Assembly: GCA_032054765.1 (NCBI GenBank)
Contig: DAMBSC010000006.1
Location: 231,751 to 295,750 of the forward strand
Direction: 5' to 3'
Origin: DFXE01 sp032054765
GTDB taxonomy: Bacteria; Bacteroidota; Bacteroidia; Bacteroidales; Tannerellaceae
DNA: 64,000 bases
The position numbers were made by a program, and so were the translations under genes. Position 1 is the stretch's first letter. Each line of letters starts with the position of its first letter. Under the pieces are notes generated by a model, which was given only the letters and a program-made list of their open reading frames with translations, searched no databases and was not told the DNA's origin. Below, in pieces: positions 26,314 through 35,581 of this stretch.

Positions 26314-27855
26314 ATGAAAAAACAAACCAAAAACCAACTCGAATGTTGGGCTATAACCATTCTTCGTATTGTTATCGGGTGGCATTTTCTCTATGAAGGT
26401 ATTGCTAAAATTACTGCAGAAAGCTGGTCTTCACAATCATACCTGGCTAATACATCTGGGGTTTTTTCCGGTTTTTATCACTGGATTGCATCATCTCCTG
26501 CTATATTGCAGATAGTTGATATTCTAAACATTTTCGGTTTAGTTCTTATAGGGGTTGCTTTATTTATAGGATTGTTCACTCGCTTTGCCGCAGCGTGTGG
26601 AGCATTATTACTTATCCTATATTATTTTGCATATCCTCCCTTTGGTATATCTTTATTAAATACTGCACGCGAAAGCCATCTATATATAGTTGATACGCTT
26701 ATTATTGAGGCTATCGTCCTTATCTTTATAATTTTCTATAAAAACCAGGGATATGGTATTGATAACCTAATCCGTTATTTTAAAGATTTAAAAAAGGAAT
26801 CAGCTGTCGATCCTACAGTTACCCCTGATCAGGCGCGTACCCGCCGAGAAGCCATTAAGAATCTGGCTTCATTACCAGTACTTGGCTTAATGGGCTGGGG
26901 TGCTGATAGAAATATACGCAAATACGGAGTAGATGTCATGTCGGGAGCAACTATCCAGGTAAATCAGTTAGATATAAGCGAACTGAAAGGAACACTCCCC
27001 TCAGGAAAGATTGGTAATCATACGATCAGCCGCCTGGTATTAGGTGGCAACCTGATTGGTGGATGGTCGCATGCCCGGGATTTGTTGTATGCCGATACAT
27101 TATTCAAAGCATATAATAATGAACGAAAAATATACGAGACATTAATGCTGGCGGAAAAGGCAGGTGTTAATACAATTAATATTGGCTTTACGTCTAATGC
27201 CGTACTTCAAAAATACAAGAAAGCAACAGGTAGCAAAATAAAGGTGATCACCCAACTTGATGGTAACAGAGATGATGAAAGCAAACTCTATGATAATATT
27301 TACAAAGCAATCGATTTTGGAGTTGATATTATTCAGCTGCAAGGAAATTTTGTAGACTGGTTGATTCGTGACGGGAAAATAGACATAGCAGGAAAAATGA
27401 TAAATAAAATACAGGAAGAGGGCTTTACAGCAGGGCTCGCTTCGCATTCAATTGAGGCTTTGATTGCTTGTGAAGAGAATGGAATAATACCTGACTATTA
27501 TATGAAAACTATGCATCATGACAAATATTGGTCAGCTCATCCAAGGGAATATCGGATACCTTTTGAAGTTGATGGAAAAAACCATCTTGATCATAATAGA
27601 TACCATAACAATATGTACTGCCTTTTCCCGGAAAGAACAGTCGATTTTGTAAATAAAAGTAAGATTCCTGTAATGGGTTTTAAAGTATTAGCAGCAGGAG
27701 CGATCCAGCCTGAAGATGGATTTAATTGGGCATTTGAAAATGGAGCAGATTTCATTTGCGTAGGTATGTTTGATTTCCAGATTGTGAAAGATGTAAATAT
27801 TTGCATAGATGTTCTCAATAATTTAAAAAATCGCCAGAGAGCCTGGTTTGGATAA
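26314..27855 (+). CDS. DoxX-type membrane domain fused to a TIM-barrel oxidoreductase-like domain
   Basis: Start set at ATG 26314; a longer frame from TTG 26269 is less likely. Residues 1-145 hold about four membrane segments of DoxX type (LRIVIGWHFLYEGIAKI, ALFIGLFTRFAAACGALLLI). Residues 175-195 read RTRREAIKNLASLPVLG, a Tat-signal-like twin-Arg segment with a hydrophobic stretch. Residues 220-513 resemble an aldo/keto reductase-like barrel (ISRLVLGGNLIGGWSH, GVNTINIGFTS, DIIQLQG, VMGFKVLAAG, ADFICVGMFDF). Membrane-anchored fusion; substrate unknown. Divergent from fkp. Confidence 0.7.
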   Translation: MKKQTKNQLECWAITILRIVIGWHFLYEGIAKITAESWSSQSYLANTSGVFSGFYHWIASSPAILQIVDILNIFGLVLIGVALFIGLFTRFAAACGALLLILYYFAYPPFGISLLNTARESHLYIVDTLIIEAIVLIFIIFYKNQGYGIDNLIRYFKDLKKESAVDPTVTPDQARTRREAIKNLASLPVLGLMGWGADRNIRKYGVDVMSGATIQVNQLDISELKGTLPSGKIGNHTISRLVLGGNLIGGWSHARDLLYADTLFKAYNNERKIYETLMLAEKAGVNTINIGFTSNAVLQKYKKATGSKIKVITQLDGNRDDESKLYDNIYKAIDFGVDIIQLQGNFVDWLIRDGKIDIAGKMINKIQEEGFTAGLASHSIEALIACEENGIIPDYYMKTMHHDKYWSAHPREYRIPFEVDGKNHLDHNRYHNNMYCLFPERTVDFVNKSKIPVMGFKVLAAGAIQPEDGFNWAFENGADFICVGMFDFQIVKDVNICIDVLNNLKNRQRAWFG

Positions 27856-28011
27856 TTACCAAATATTTGTTTTATATTAATATTTTTTTGAATATTTGCA
27901 GCCGTGAACAACGGTATGCAACTAGCCTTTCAAGCCTTATAGTGTAGTACTGTTTTCAGCAAAAAGAAAAATATTTTTTAGTATTAACCCTATTATTAAC
28001 AAACAATTAGT

Positions 28012-28671
28012 ATGAAAGCAATTACAAAATCTATTGTTGCATTTCTATGTGTAACTTTCATTTTTTCATCATCTATCAAAGCACAAGGCACGTATTTCCT
28101 TGATAAAAAGGGAGCGGAAGTGGAATATGTAGTGAAAGATGCCAAAGGCGCTATTCAGTCATATATGAAAATGATTGTTACAGACCTACAGAAAAAAGAT
28201 GCTAAAAACTTCACCGTAACTTATTCTACTGAAGTATTCGACAAAAATAAAAAATCATTAGCTGCTCCTATTACATCAACCACAGAAGTCATTGATGGTG
28301 TTATCACGATGGACCCTACAGCTTCTATGGGTGACTCAGGGGCTGAAGTAAGCGGAACGTATCCAACTTTTCCCGCAACTTTTGAAGTGGGCCAGGATAT
28401 AGGTAAATACGAATACAAAATGAAGATGATGGGTATGACAACTACTGTAAGCGGAAGTAGTAAGGTCGTTGCAAAAGAAAATGTAACTACTGACGCAGGT
28501 TCTTTCGATTGCTTTAAAGTAGAAAGCGAAGTAAATACCAAAGCTATGATGTCGAACACAAAAGTATCTTCAGCCAGTTGGTATGCAAAAGGCATTGGAG
28601 CTGTAAAAACAGAAACCTATGATAAAAAAGGAAAAGTACAGTCTGTTCAGGAACTGGTTTCTATGAAATAA
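28012..28671 (+). CDS. Secreted hypothetical protein (TapB/DUF3108-like)
   Basis: Signal peptide ending SIKAQG. The mature protein is beta-rich with phrases KKGAEVEYVVKDAKG, TTEVIDGVITMDPTASM, VTTDAGSFDCFKVESEV and SASWYAKGIGAVKTETYD. These resemble the DUF3108/TapB-like beta-barrel-like proteins of Bacteroidota. The GSFDCFKV and WYAKGIGAVK phrases are the most family-like parts. 219 residues, single gene, with a terminator shared with the minus-strand operon. Function unknown. Confidence 0.65.
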   Translation: MKAITKSIVAFLCVTFIFSSSIKAQGTYFLDKKGAEVEYVVKDAKGAIQSYMKMIVTDLQKKDAKNFTVTYSTEVFDKNKKSLAAPITSTTEVIDGVITMDPTASMGDSGAEVSGTYPTFPATFEVGQDIGKYEYKMKMMGMTTTVSGSSKVVAKENVTTDAGSFDCFKVESEVNTKAMMSNTKVSSASWYAKGIGAVKTETYDKKGKVQSVQELVSMK

Positions 28672-28691
28672 GAGTCTTGATTTATAATTAT

Positions 28692-28723
28692 AAGTAAGGC
28701 TGTCCAATTGGACAGCCTTACTT
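28692..28723. terminator. Bidirectional hairpin terminator
   Basis: A 14-bp perfect stem (28692-28705 with 28710-28723) with an AATT loop lies between convergent genes ending at 28671 and 28722. It overlaps the last two bases of the FtsZ-like gene. Confidence 0.85.
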
Positions 28724-29402
28724 ATTTTATATCAGATAATTCATTATGCAAATACATATGTTGTTCCGTATTCATTAAAGAAGCTGACAGATTTTCTCTA
28801 TTTAAAGTATTTTCCTTAGTATACAATTCTATCACAGAATTAAACAAGAAGGTAAATATCTCATCCGATTTTTTAAATCCATCAAAGACATTTAATCCTT
28901 CCAGATTATTTTGAACTATTGCTTCATTATCGAATACTATATTCAAAGAAGAATGTTTCTTTAGTTCAAATAGCCCATCTGACGCTCTTCTCATCCTCCC
29001 CATTCCTTCAAACCTGAATGGAGAAGATAGTATATAAATGGCCGGTATACTTAATTCATTTAATATCTCCGCAACAACAGGAGTTACTGCGGTAGCTGTG
29101 CCACCACCAAAAGCAGCTAACACAATAGCCCCACAATATCTTCCATTGAGTCTGTCCTTTATATTGTTTTTAACTAATTGGACACTCTTCATTATATTAC
29201 TGATCTCAACAAAGCCCTCTCTTCGACATTCTTCAATACATATTTTATTTTCTTGAGGTAAATTGAGGAAATGTAAATATTGACAATCACTATCGATAGC
29301 ATAAAACTTTATTTGAGAATCATGCTTCGTATTTGTTAAAGAGACCAATATACTGGAAGCCGTGCCACCTATCCCAATTACCATATATTGGTTCACATCC
29401 AT
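28722..29402 (-). CDS. Truncated FtsZ/tubulin-like protein
   Basis: Resembles only the N-terminal nucleotide-binding domain of FtsZ: VIGIGGTASSILVSL (residues 8-22), FYAIDSDCQ (33-41), then FGGGTATAVTPVVAEI (98-113) matching the FtsZ GGGTGTG region with two Gly replaced by Ala, and PFRFEGMGRMRRA (128-140) matching PFxFEGxxR. The T7-loop region has NRENLS where FtsZ has NxDxxD, so the acidic residues needed for GTP hydrolysis are changed. The protein ends there at 226 residues, without the C-terminal domain. It starts 2 bases after a sulfatase stop and is the third gene of that operon. GTP binding and function are unproven. Confidence 0.75.
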   Translation of the reverse strand: MDVNQYMVIGIGGTASSILVSLTNTKHDSQIKFYAIDSDCQYLHFLNLPQENKICIEECRREGFVEISNIMKSVQLVKNNIKDRLNGRYCGAIVLAAFGGGTATAVTPVVAEILNELSIPAIYILSSPFRFEGMGRMRRASDGLFELKKHSSLNIVFDNEAIVQNNLEGLNVFDGFKKSDEIFTFLFNSVIELYTKENTLNRENLSASLMNTEQHMYLHNELSDIK

Positions 29403-29404
29403 AT

Positions 29405-30985
29405 TTACCAGTAATATTCTTTTAAGATTTCCTGCATTCGGGGCGTATTACTATCAGTATCTCCTACTTCCTCACGAAGGCGCATCAGATCATGTTTCAT
29501 TTCATTAATGACTTTCGCATAAGAAGGATCATTATACATATTTATATCCTCCATAGGGTCGATCTGTAAATCATGGAATTCCCATGCAGGAGTATTTGGA
29601 TTATTTTCCGATCCGGTTGTATTCAAACGATCACCATACAAAAACATGAGTTTATAACGATCATTTCTGATCCCCAAATGTGCCGGACGGATCTTATGAT
29701 GTGTCCAATACCGATAGTACATATCTTTTCGCCAATCTGTAGGAGTATGCCCTTTAAGATTTTCTCTAAAACTTTCTCCCTGTGATTGTTCTGGTGTACT
29801 CACATGAGCGTAATCAGCCAATAGAGAAGCAAAATCCGTATTTAATATAATATCTTTACTTCGTGTTCCTGCCGGTATTTCTTTGGGGTAACGAATAACA
29901 AAAGGCATTCTTAGCGACTCTTCATACATCATTCGTTTATCAAAGAAACCATGTTCTCCCAGAAAGTAACCTTGATCTGAAACATATACTACAATAGTAT
30001 TCTCTGCTAGTCCTTCTTCATCAAGCATCTTAAGTAACCGACCTATGTTATCGTCAATGGCTGCACCACAACGTAAATAGTCTTTTATCAATTTCTGATA
30101 CGTATTCTTTCTGGCTTCTTCTTTTCCTAATCCTTGATTAGAAAACGGTAATTCCGGATAAATACACCACCATTTGGAAGGATCTTTAGAAGCAGTCTCC
30201 CACCGTAATGCCAGATTTTCTAATTGTTGTCCCTCAAATGCCCGTCCTGACTTTAAAGGGCCAAATTCCATCATGTTTTCCGGTTCAGGAAACGTTACAT
30301 CATCATATAAATGCTTGAGTCTTTCTGGAAAGTCCCACGGCTCATGAGTTGCTTTGAAATGGCAAAACATAGCAAACGGTTTATCTTTCTCCCTGTTTCG
30401 GATCCAGTCCATTGTAAGATCTGTTACAATATCCGTTGAAAAACCTTTTATCGTATCTCCCTGTTTTCTGACATCATCATCAACCCAGTTCTCTGCAGTT
30501 TTCATAATCGGATCGTAATACTCCCCCTGATCATGAAAAACACGATACATATCAAAACCGGCTGGTTCTTTTTTTAGGTGCCATTTACCAAACAGCGCCG
30601 TCTGATATCCTCCGGCCTTCAGTTGCTTGGCAATATTATCAGCTTCCGGATACAGGGCATCATCCAATGAATAAACTCCATTTCGGTGGCTATAGGCTCC
30701 CGTCATGATAGAGGCACGACTCGGTACTGAAATAGAGTTAGTACAAAAACAATTATCAAGCACACATCCTTCGGCAGCTAAACGCCGAATATTGTCATTC
30801 TTTACATATTTACTTAATATACCACCATATATGCCCCACGACTGAGATGTATGATCGTCAGACAATATGAATAAGATATTCGGACGTTCATTTTCTTGCG
30901 CCTGAACGTCATGTATCGGCGCTACCATGGGTAAACAGCCGATCAGACCGGCTTTTACCCAAAAATCTTTCTTAACTGTTCTCAT
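29405..30985 (-). CDS. Secreted sulfatase, serine-type
   Basis: Type I sulfatase, cleaves sulfate esters probably on host or plant glycans, in the periplasm or at the surface. Signal peptide to about residue 30, then RPNILFILSDDHTSQ (metal-binding Asp pair) and the maturation motif SVPSR (86-90), where Ser86 would become formylglycine through a radical-SAM maturase. FGKWHLKK and YVSDQGYFLGEHGF follow. 526 residues. It overlaps the upstream sulfatase gene by four bases. The exact substrate cannot be read from sequence. Confidence 0.92.
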   Translation of the reverse strand: MRTVKKDFWVKAGLIGCLPMVAPIHDVQAQENERPNILFILSDDHTSQSWGIYGGILSKYVKNDNIRRLAAEGCVLDNCFCTNSISVPSRASIMTGAYSHRNGVYSLDDALYPEADNIAKQLKAGGYQTALFGKWHLKKEPAGFDMYRVFHDQGEYYDPIMKTAENWVDDDVRKQGDTIKGFSTDIVTDLTMDWIRNREKDKPFAMFCHFKATHEPWDFPERLKHLYDDVTFPEPENMMEFGPLKSGRAFEGQQLENLALRWETASKDPSKWWCIYPELPFSNQGLGKEEARKNTYQKLIKDYLRCGAAIDDNIGRLLKMLDEEGLAENTIVVYVSDQGYFLGEHGFFDKRMMYEESLRMPFVIRYPKEIPAGTRSKDIILNTDFASLLADYAHVSTPEQSQGESFRENLKGHTPTDWRKDMYYRYWTHHKIRPAHLGIRNDRYKLMFLYGDRLNTTGSENNPNTPAWEFHDLQIDPMEDINMYNDPSYAKVINEMKHDLMRLREEVGDTDSNTPRMQEILKEYYW

Positions 30986-32400
30986 TGTAAATTTTTTGTT
31001 AATCCAGGTTCACGACGTTCTTTACCTTTTACCCTGGTGAGGTTATCACCTAATTCCTCACGCATTTTATCAGCAATCCCCATCAGTTTAGTTGCAACTT
31101 CAGGATACTGACTTAATACATCATATCTTTCCCCCGGATCACGGCGTAAATCATAAAGTTCTGCTTTGAGTAAATCTATATTTGTCAGATTTCCTGGCTG
31201 TCCGTCATTGCCAGGAGCATAAGCGCCATAGGTTACATACCGATGAGGAAATACCAGCTTAAACATACCATCTGTCACACCTTCCAGATCATTTTTGTTA
31301 AAATAGTAAACAAATGACTGGCGAGGATTAGCATCCTTTTCTCCTTTCATTAAGGGAACAAGGCTTACTCCATCTATTTTACGGGTAGGTAATGGAGCTC
31401 CGCTAAGTTCTGCCAGAGTAGGTAAGATATCTATATTAGAAGCTAAATTATTACAGGTTGTTCCCGGCTGTATCTTTCCTTTCCAATACATAATACAAGG
31501 AATCCGATTACCACCATCAAATGTGGTTGCTTTCGCCTCTCTTAATCCTCCGGCGGAACCGGCATGATTACCATAATTTGCCCAAGGGCCATTATCGGAA
31601 GTAAGAATTACCAGTGTATTCTCTTCAAGTCCCAGTTCCCGTATAGCCTTTAATACTTCACCCACACTCCAGTCTATTTCCATCATTACATCACCATATA
31701 ATCCTTGCTCACTTTTACCTTTAAACTTATCAGAAACCGCCAATGGGACATGTGGCATCGAATGTGCCAGATAAATAAAGAACGGCTTTTTCTGATTTTT
31801 CTTTATAAAGTTTACAGTACGTGTAGTGTAATCAGTCGTAAATTTAGACTGATCGGTATTGTAGCCAATTATATCATTTCCTTCGTAAGTAGGCAGATCC
31901 GGGAAATTAAATATTTCTCCTTGTTGGGGATGGAACGGCCACATATCGTTGGAATAAGGCAAACCGTAGTATTCATCAAATCCATTCTGTAAAGGCATAA
32001 AAGGTCTGGCATCGCCTAAATGCCATTTACCATAAATAGCGGTATTATAATTCTTTTGTTTTAATAATTCACCCAATGTCATTTCGTCGGGATGTATACC
32101 ATAATCAGAGCCAGGTCCCGGTGCTCCCGCAAAACCGATACGGTTCGGATAACATCCTGTCAATAAACCGGCACGAGAAGCTCCACTAATAGGTTGAGCA
32201 GCCAAAAAGTGAGTAAAGCGCATACCTTGAGAAGCCAACTTGTCAATATTAGGCGTCGTATAACCATACGCTCCGTTATAAGAAAAATCACCATAGCCTA
32301 CATCGTCCAGGTTTATTACAATAAAGTTAGTGTGATCAGCGGAAAAAGCTGGTAAGGAGAGAGTTCCTAAAGCAGATAATAAAAGTGTTTTCCTGTTCAT
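30982..32400 (-). CDS. Secreted arylsulfatase-like sulfatase
   Basis: Signal peptide to about residue 20 (LSLPAFSAD). NFIVINLDDVGYGDFS carries the metal-binding Asp pair. The maturation motif is SGASR (72-76), with Ala at the usual Pro position; this [CS]-x-[PA]-x-R variant is within the family. IYGKWHLGD and LVILTSDNGPW follow. 472 residues, arylsulfatase A-like. First gene of a three-gene operon with a second sulfatase and the FtsZ-like gene; divergent from the MATE exporter. Confidence 0.92.
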   Translation of the reverse strand: MNRKTLLLSALGTLSLPAFSADHTNFIVINLDDVGYGDFSYNGAYGYTTPNIDKLASQGMRFTHFLAAQPISGASRAGLLTGCYPNRIGFAGAPGPGSDYGIHPDEMTLGELLKQKNYNTAIYGKWHLGDARPFMPLQNGFDEYYGLPYSNDMWPFHPQQGEIFNFPDLPTYEGNDIIGYNTDQSKFTTDYTTRTVNFIKKNQKKPFFIYLAHSMPHVPLAVSDKFKGKSEQGLYGDVMMEIDWSVGEVLKAIRELGLEENTLVILTSDNGPWANYGNHAGSAGGLREAKATTFDGGNRIPCIMYWKGKIQPGTTCNNLASNIDILPTLAELSGAPLPTRKIDGVSLVPLMKGEKDANPRQSFVYYFNKNDLEGVTDGMFKLVFPHRYVTYGAYAPGNDGQPGNLTNIDLLKAELYDLRRDPGERYDVLSQYPEVATKLMGIADKMREELGDNLTRVKGKERREPGLTKNLQ

Positions 32401-32510
32401 ATGATTTTCGTTTTAGAAAGTACAAATATAATGAAAACTCAGAATTCTTTCCTCACAGGATAATTATATCGTCAGCAAAGATTACTTTTGTCGATTATTT
32501 AAAGAAAAGT

Positions 32511-33866
32511 ATGTCTACATTTCTACAAACATATAAACCCCATTATAAAGCGCTTATTAGTTTAGGTGTTCCCATTGTTATAGGTCAATTAGGAATGATC
32601 GTATTAGCCTTTGCCGATACTTTAATGATTGGGCATCATAGTACTAATGAACTAGGTGCGGCTTCATTTGTAAATAATATGTTTAATCTGGCAATTATAT
32701 TCAGTACAGGGTTTTCATATGGTCTTACTCCGATTGTTGGACTCTTTTTTGGAAATAATGAATCGTCAGCTATTGGTAGAACATTGAAGAACAGTCTGCT
32801 TGTAAATGGGGTTGTTGCTATTTTACTAACAGTAATAATGACTATTCTCTTCTTTAATATAGAGAGATTAGATCAGCCGACTGATTTAATTCCATTGATC
32901 AAGCCTTATTATATAATATTATTAATTTCCATTCTATTTATTCTATTGTTCAATGCCTTTAAACAATTTTCCGATGGTATTACTGATACGAAAACCCCCA
33001 TGTGGATATTGTTGGGTGGGAATGTTATCAATATTATCGGCAACTATATATTGATATACGGTAAGTTGGGATTTCCTGAAATGGGATTGTTTGGAGCCGG
33101 AATCAGTACTTTATTTTCACGAATACTTATGTTGGTGGTTTTCGTAATCATCTTTTTCTGTACAAAAAAATATCGCATATATATTGAAGGCTTCCTGAAA
33201 GAAAAATTCAATCTTCGTGACTTTAAAAAACTCAATAGTTTAGGATGGCCTATCGGCCTTCAAATGGGAATGGAGACAGCATCCTTCAGTCTCAGTGCCA
33301 TAATGATTGGTTGGATAGGAACGATTGCCCTGGCTAGCCATCAGATTATGCTATCCGTATCGCAAATCGGATTTATGATGTATTATGGTATGGGTGCAGC
33401 AGTTGCCGTAATGGTAAGCAATTACAGAGGAAAAGGTGATATAATAAACATACGTCGTTCAGCTTCAGCGGGATTTCATATCATAATGGTCATGGCTGTT
33501 GTTGTCTCTGTCCTGCTCTATTTATTAAGAAATTATATCGGTAGTTGGTTTACCGATAGCGAAGCCGTTAGTACACTGGTTGCCAGCTTGATTATTCCAT
33601 TTATTCTTTACCAGTTCGGCGACGGATTACAAATTACGTATGCCAATGCTCTACGTGGTATTGCCGACGTAAAACCGATGATGATAATAGCCTTTATTGC
33701 CTATTTCATAATATCCTTACCTTTAGGCTATTTCTTTGCGTTTGTGATAGGTTGGGAAACCTTTGGTATCTGGATGGCCTTCCCCTTCGGGCTGACAAGC
33801 GTCGGTATTATGCTTTATCTCCGTTTCAGGAAAAAAACAAAATCATCTATTTCTAATTTAAACTAA
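32511..33866 (+). CDS. MATE family efflux transporter
   Basis: Na+ or H+ driven multidrug/toxin exporter of the inner membrane. Start set at ATG 32511 (MSTFLQTYK); a longer frame from 32385 would overlap the sulfatase start. About 12 membrane segments in two similar halves. MATE-like phrases: SLGVPIVIGQLGMIVLAFADTLMIG (split by conservation at VIGQLG and ADTLMIGHHS), GWPIGLQMGMETASF and VSNYRGKGD. 451 residues, normal. A TACTTTTG box lies at 32483-32490. Confidence 0.92.
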   Translation: MSTFLQTYKPHYKALISLGVPIVIGQLGMIVLAFADTLMIGHHSTNELGAASFVNNMFNLAIIFSTGFSYGLTPIVGLFFGNNESSAIGRTLKNSLLVNGVVAILLTVIMTILFFNIERLDQPTDLIPLIKPYYIILLISILFILLFNAFKQFSDGITDTKTPMWILLGGNVINIIGNYILIYGKLGFPEMGLFGAGISTLFSRILMLVVFVIIFFCTKKYRIYIEGFLKEKFNLRDFKKLNSLGWPIGLQMGMETASFSLSAIMIGWIGTIALASHQIMLSVSQIGFMMYYGMGAAVAVMVSNYRGKGDIINIRRSASAGFHIIMVMAVVVSVLLYLLRNYIGSWFTDSEAVSTLVASLIIPFILYQFGDGLQITYANALRGIADVKPMMIIAFIAYFIISLPLGYFFAFVIGWETFGIWMAFPFGLTSVGIMLYLRFRKKTKSSISNLN

Positions 33867-33953
33867 ATTCTTGCGATAAATTAATATTTACCTGTAAGGG
33901 ATATTTGTGATAGATACAGATATTTCCAGAATATTTTATTATCGTTTTTTGCG

Positions 33954-34035
33954 TTTGACATATGTTGAACATATATTCCACATATGTTGAATTTGTATTC
34001 GACAATTGTTGAATTTAAATTCCATATATGTCGAA
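33954..34035. repeat. Array C: four 16-bp palindromes at 22-bp period
   Basis: Units start at 33954, 33976, 33998 and 34020: TTTGACATATGTTGAA, TTCCACATATGTTGAA, TTCGACAATTGTTGAA, TTCCATATATGTCGAA. Spacers CATATA, TTTGTA, TTTAAA. It lies in the 390-bp gap 33867-34256, 221 bp upstream of a secreted-protein gene. The rest of the gap is A/T-rich with a small AGATAAAA/TTTTATCT hairpin near 34074-34096; no ORF. Confidence 0.93.
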
Positions 34036-34256
34036 CACTAAATATGACTATAAGCTTTTCACCATTTGCTTAGATAAAATATAACTTTTATCTAATCAAT
34101 ATCAATCATTTACCACGATAAAAAGTCAAGATGTCTTCATGGATAAAAAAAATAATTAATACTGCATATGATTTTTTTGTGTTTTTCATAGGGTATCTCT
34201 TGACTCACCGATCTTATATATGAAACACGATAATTAATTATAAAAAGGATACAAAT

Positions 34257-35525
34257 ATGAAAGCATTGTTAAAACAAACGTGGGGATTCCTGTTAATAGT
34301 AGGAATTCTGTTTAGTGTAACTCCGATTGTAGCGCAAGATTATACAATTCAGGAGGATGAGTTTTATACAATCAGTGGGGTTGTAAGGGATCAAAAGACA
34401 AAAAAAAGAATTGAGTTTGCCAATATTTCTGTTCCCGGCAGTAATGTTGGTACGGTTACAAACGAAGATGGCGAATTTTCCATCAAAGTAAAGAAGACAC
34501 AGCAGGCTAAAAAAATAGAGGTAACTCATATTGGTTATTTAAGCGAGTCGATACCGATCAACGGAAGCGATATTTCAAATTTCACTGTTGCACTGACACC
34601 AAATACAAATGTATTGGATGAGATCGTTATTCGCGCACGCGATCCTCGTTACATTGTGGAAGAAGCGATGTCTAAGATTGCTGTGAATTACAGTCCAGAA
34701 ACAAATATGTTGACAGGATTTTATCGTGAAACTGCACAAAAAGGACGGAGATACATCAATATTTCAGAAGCGATTATCGATGTATATAAAACACCATATA
34801 CAGAGAGTGTGGATCGGGACCGTGTGCAAATTTATAAAGGGCGTTCCTTATTAAGTCAGAAAAAAAGCGACACTTTGGTAGTAAAGCTTCTTGGAGGTCC
34901 CAATCTTTCCGTATATGTAGATATTGTCAAGAATCCGGATATCCTGCTGGATAAAGAAACTTTACCTTTATATTCCTTTAAAATGGAAGAATCAGCTATG
35001 ATTGACGAACGGCCACAATATGTTATCAGTTTTACTCCCCAGGCTATCCTTCCTTACGCTTTGTACTATGGTAAATTATATATTGACAAAGACAGACTGG
35101 CTTTTACACGTGCCGAATTCAATCTCGATATGAACGACAAGAATAAAGCGACACAAGCCATTTTGAAAAAGAAACCTTTCGGTTTACGGTTTAAACCTCA
35201 GGAAGTAACTTTCCTGGTTACATATACCCAGCGCAACAATTTGAGTTACCTGAGTTATATTCGTAATGAAGTGAAATTCAGTTGTGATTGGAAACGACGA
35301 TTATTTGCCACAAACTATACTGTTAATTCGGAAATGGTAGTTACAGATAGTGAAAACGATAATGTTACCAATATACCCAACAAGCTGGCATTCAAACCCA
35401 ATCAATCATTATCTGATAAGGTAAATGATTTTATTGATGAAGATTTCTGGGGGGCATATAATATTATCGAACCGACCGAATCCCTGGATTCTGCTGTTAA
35501 AAAACTAAGAAAGCAATATAAATAA
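34257..35525 (+). CDS. Secreted protein with carboxypeptidase-regulatory-like domain
   Basis: Signal peptide ending PIVAQD. Residues about 40-125 form a carboxypeptidase-D regulatory-like beta domain (YTISGVVRDQKTKKRIEFAN, GTVTNEDGEFSI, VTHIGYLSESI, LDEIVIRARDP). The rest (about 130-422) is an uncharacterised module with FYRETAQKGRRYINISEAIIDV and a conserved FWGAYNII near the C-terminus. The whole architecture minus an STN domain is repeated in the protein at 36993-38555. It lies just before the ECF sigma gene. Envelope role inferred. Confidence 0.75.
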   Translation: MKALLKQTWGFLLIVGILFSVTPIVAQDYTIQEDEFYTISGVVRDQKTKKRIEFANISVPGSNVGTVTNEDGEFSIKVKKTQQAKKIEVTHIGYLSESIPINGSDISNFTVALTPNTNVLDEIVIRARDPRYIVEEAMSKIAVNYSPETNMLTGFYRETAQKGRRYINISEAIIDVYKTPYTESVDRDRVQIYKGRSLLSQKKSDTLVVKLLGGPNLSVYVDIVKNPDILLDKETLPLYSFKMEESAMIDERPQYVISFTPQAILPYALYYGKLYIDKDRLAFTRAEFNLDMNDKNKATQAILKKKPFGLRFKPQEVTFLVTYTQRNNLSYLSYIRNEVKFSCDWKRRLFATNYTVNSEMVVTDSENDNVTNIPNKLAFKPNQSLSDKVNDFIDEDFWGAYNIIEPTESLDSAVKKLRKQYK

Positions 35526-35581
35526 ATTCTCATAATTTTTCATATATTTGTTGATAGAAGGTTAATGGCTTTGTGAACTGT

